Below, piece after piece: positions 4,634-6,120 of a DNA stretch of 6,120 bases (within the stretch, counting starts at the first letter, position 1; each line of letters opens with the position of its first letter). The stretch comes from Polyangium sp. (in: bacteria) (GTDB lineage Bacteria > Myxococcota_A > Polyangia > Palsa-1104), in NCBI GenBank assembly GCA_025450955.1, contig JANWLJ010000138.1:1-6120 (forward strand). Direction: 5' to 3'. The notes beneath the pieces are model-generated. The model saw only the letters and a program-made list of their open reading frames with translations, did not search any database and had not been told where the DNA came from. Both the position numbers and the translations under genes were made by a program.

Positions 4634-6120
4634 ATGAACGACATCCCATCCATCTCCCTCTCCGACGAGACCCAACGCCGCTACCTCAACTATGCGCTCT
4701 CGGTGATCACCGCGCGCGCGCTGCCCGACGTGCGCGACGGGCTCAAGCCGGTGCAGCGGCGGATCATCTTCGACATGTTCCACGACCTGCGGCTTCTGCC
4801 CGACGCGCGCCCGCGCAAGTGCGCGGCGGTGGTGGGCGACGTGCTCGGCAAGTATCACCCGCACGGCGACAGCTCGGTCTACGACGCGCTGGTGCGGATG
4901 GCGCAGGATTTTTCGCTGCGCTATCCGCTCGTCGAGGGGCAGGGCAACTTCGGCTCGCTCGACGGCGACTCGGCGGCGGCGATGCGCTACACCGAGTGCA
5001 AGCTGCAAAAGATCGCGGTCGAGCTGCTCTCGGAGATCCGCTCGAAGACCGTCGACTGGCGGCCGAACTACGACGGCACGCGCTCGGAGCCGGTGGTGTT
5101 GCCGTCGCGAGTGCCGAACCTCCTCGTCAACGGCACCCAAGGGATCGCGGTCGGGATGGCGACGGCGATTCCGCCGCACAACCTCGGCGAGGTGGTCGAG
5201 GCCTGTCTCGCGCTCGTCGACGATCCCAAGCTCGAGTCGAAAGATCTGCTCAAGTTCATCAAGGGGCCGGACTTCCCGACGGGCGGGCAGGTGCTCGCTT
5301 CCAAGCGCGACCTGAAGGAGATCTACGAGGCGGGCTCGGGATCGCTCAAGCTGCGCGGCGAGTGGGAGCTCGAGGACTCGCCCGGCCGCAAGCAGTCGCA
5401 GATGCTGATCATCACCTCGATCCCCTACGGCCCGACCAAGCAGTCGATCGTCGAGAAGGTGGGCGAGCTCATCCGCGAGCGCAAGCTGCCGCAGATGGTC
5501 GACGTGCTCGATCAGTCGACCACCGACGTGCGGATCGAGATCGAGATCAAGAAGGACGCCGATCCTCAGCTGATCATGGCGTACCTGTACAAGAACACCG
5601 CGCTGCAGGTGAACGTGCAGGTCAACCTCACCTGCCTGGTGCCGACCGACAATCCCGAGGTCGGCCGTCCCGAGCGGCTCAACCTGCAAAGCTGTCTGCG
5701 CCACTTCCTCGAGTTCCGCCTGCAGGTGGTGACGCGGCGGCTCGAGTTCGATCTCGCCGAGCTGTCGCGCCGCATTCACCTGCTCGAAGGGTTCGCCAAG
5801 ATCTACGACGCGCTCGACGAGGTCTTGCGGATCATTCGCAAGTCGGAGGGCAAGCAGGACGCCGCCGACAAGCTGATGAAGCGCTTCGCTCTCGACGAGG
5901 AGCAGGTCGACGCGATCCTCGAGCTCAAGCTCTATCGGCTCGCGCGCCTCGAGATCCTCATCATCCAGCAGGAGCTGACCGAGAAGCGCAAAGAGGAAAA
6001 ACGCCTCGAGGGGCTGCTCAAGAGCGAGAGCAAGCGCTGGGCGCTGGTCAAGAGCGAGCTGTCCGAGATCGCCTCTGCGTACGCCGACAAGCGCAAGACC
6101 AAGGTGAGCGTCTCGGCCGA
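4634..6120 (+). CDS. parC: Type IIA DNA topoisomerase subunit A (topoisomerase IV ParC most likely; GyrA possible), 3' end beyond the window
   Basis: 495 codons are visible and the frame is open at the right edge. The subunit cuts and rejoins both DNA strands through a tyrosyl-phosphate link; with its ATPase partner (ParE or GyrB) it unlinks or supercoils the chromosome. Seen: the YLNYALSVIT...ALPDVRDGLKPVQRRI start, the winged-helix block KYHPHGDSSVYD (73-84), GQGNFGS, AAMRYTE with catalytic Arg118-Tyr119, NLLVNGTQGIAVGMAT, IPPHNL, a tower-region IPYGPTKQSIVEKV, and a charged Leu-rich coiled coil (about 375-480). Ser80 and Asp84 fall at the quinolone-determining positions with E. coli ParC-like numbering. 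The beta-pinwheel and any GyrA box lie outside, so ParC versus GyrA is not settled; the N-terminal wording favours ParC. The ATG at 4634 fits family length, but Shine-Dalgarno support is weak (AAAG). An in-frame GTG at 4598 would add 12 residues including QLTLF; the nearest upstream stop is a TGA at 4559. Confidence 0.95.
   Translation, partial: MNDIPSISLSDETQRRYLNYALSVITARALPDVRDGLKPVQRRIIFDMFHDLRLLPDARPRKCAAVVGDVLGKYHPHGDSSVYDALVRMAQDFSLRYPLVEGQGNFGSLDGDSAAAMRYTECKLQKIAVELLSEIRSKTVDWRPNYDGTRSEPVVLPSRVPNLLVNGTQGIAVGMATAIPPHNLGEVVEACLALVDDPKLESKDLLKFIKGPDFPTGGQVLASKRDLKEIYEAGSGSLKLRGEWELEDSPGRKQSQMLIITSIPYGPTKQSIVEKVGELIRERKLPQMVDVLDQSTTDVRIEIEIKKDADPQLIMAYLYKNTALQVNVQVNLTCLVPTDNPEVGRPERLNLQSCLRHFLEFRLQVVTRRLEFDLAELSRRIHLLEGFAKIYDALDEVLRIIRKSEGKQDAADKLMKRFALDEEQVDAILELKLYRLARLEILIIQQELTEKRKEEKRLEGLLKSESKRWALVKSELSEIASAYADKRKTKVSVSA

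Noticed and set aside
4478..5779. Minus-strand open frame of 433 codons
   Set aside because: It lies antisense to the unmistakable topoisomerase gene; the His/Leu/Arg/Val-rich product is the usual mirror of GC-rich coding DNA.
1..6120. Defence island, CRISPR array, transposon, tRNA or rRNA
   Set aside because: I saw no direct-repeat array, transposase motifs, terminal inverted repeats, or tRNA/rRNA-like stretches. Base composition and codon use are even across all genes.

Overview
This is a GC-rich, gene-dense bacterial window with no mobile elements, RNA genes or CRISPR array. The high GC, GC-ending codons, exported cell-wall proteins and a type IIA topoisomerase subunit of the YLNYALSVI type would fit a Myxococcota/'deltaproteobacterial' chromosome. 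That placement is an inference from composition and protein style, not a database result.

Layout from left to right. (1) A long minus-strand gene (start 1676, running off the left edge) encodes an exported protein with a divergent NodB/polysaccharide-deacetylase-like domain. (2) A 168-bp divergent spacer holds small inverted repeats. (3) A plus-strand gene (1845-2438) encodes a small SLT-type lytic transglycosylase-like protein with six cysteines. (4) It converges, with a 13-bp gap, on a minus-strand gene (2452-3183) for a protein with two zinc ribbons and two zf-TFIIB-type zinc modules. (5) Only 22 bp from that gene's start, a plus-strand dCMP deaminase gene begins (3206-3664). (6) A 130-bp spacer with a possible promoter and a strong Shine-Dalgarno site precedes a TTG-started gene (3795-4520) for an exported MepK/YcbK (DUF882, peptidase M15-like) murein endopeptidase. 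(7) After a good sigma70-like promoter, the gene for the A subunit of a type IIA topoisomerase (most likely ParC) starts at 4634, or possibly at a GTG at 4598, and runs off the right edge.

Three of the six proteins (NodB-like, SLT-like, MepK-like) are predicted to act on the cell envelope or peptidoglycan. Two serve DNA metabolism (dCMP deaminase for dUMP/dTTP supply, topoisomerase for decatenation). The genes alternate in strand and are mostly individually promoted, so the window does not look like one pathway operon.

The most striking signals are not in the proteins. Three genes have a 5/6-match -10 hexamer ending exactly 6 bp before the start codon and no Shine-Dalgarno sequence, which predicts leaderless mRNAs; two of these share a tiny bidirectional promoter. 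A fourth gene (topoisomerase) has a promoter whose predicted +1 lies about 6 nt before an alternative GTG start, and that longer form would carry a QLTLF sliding-clamp-binding-type motif. Across all genes Asp is written GAT almost only when the next base is C, which produces a large excess of GATC sites. I did not see evidence of a new defence or mobile system.
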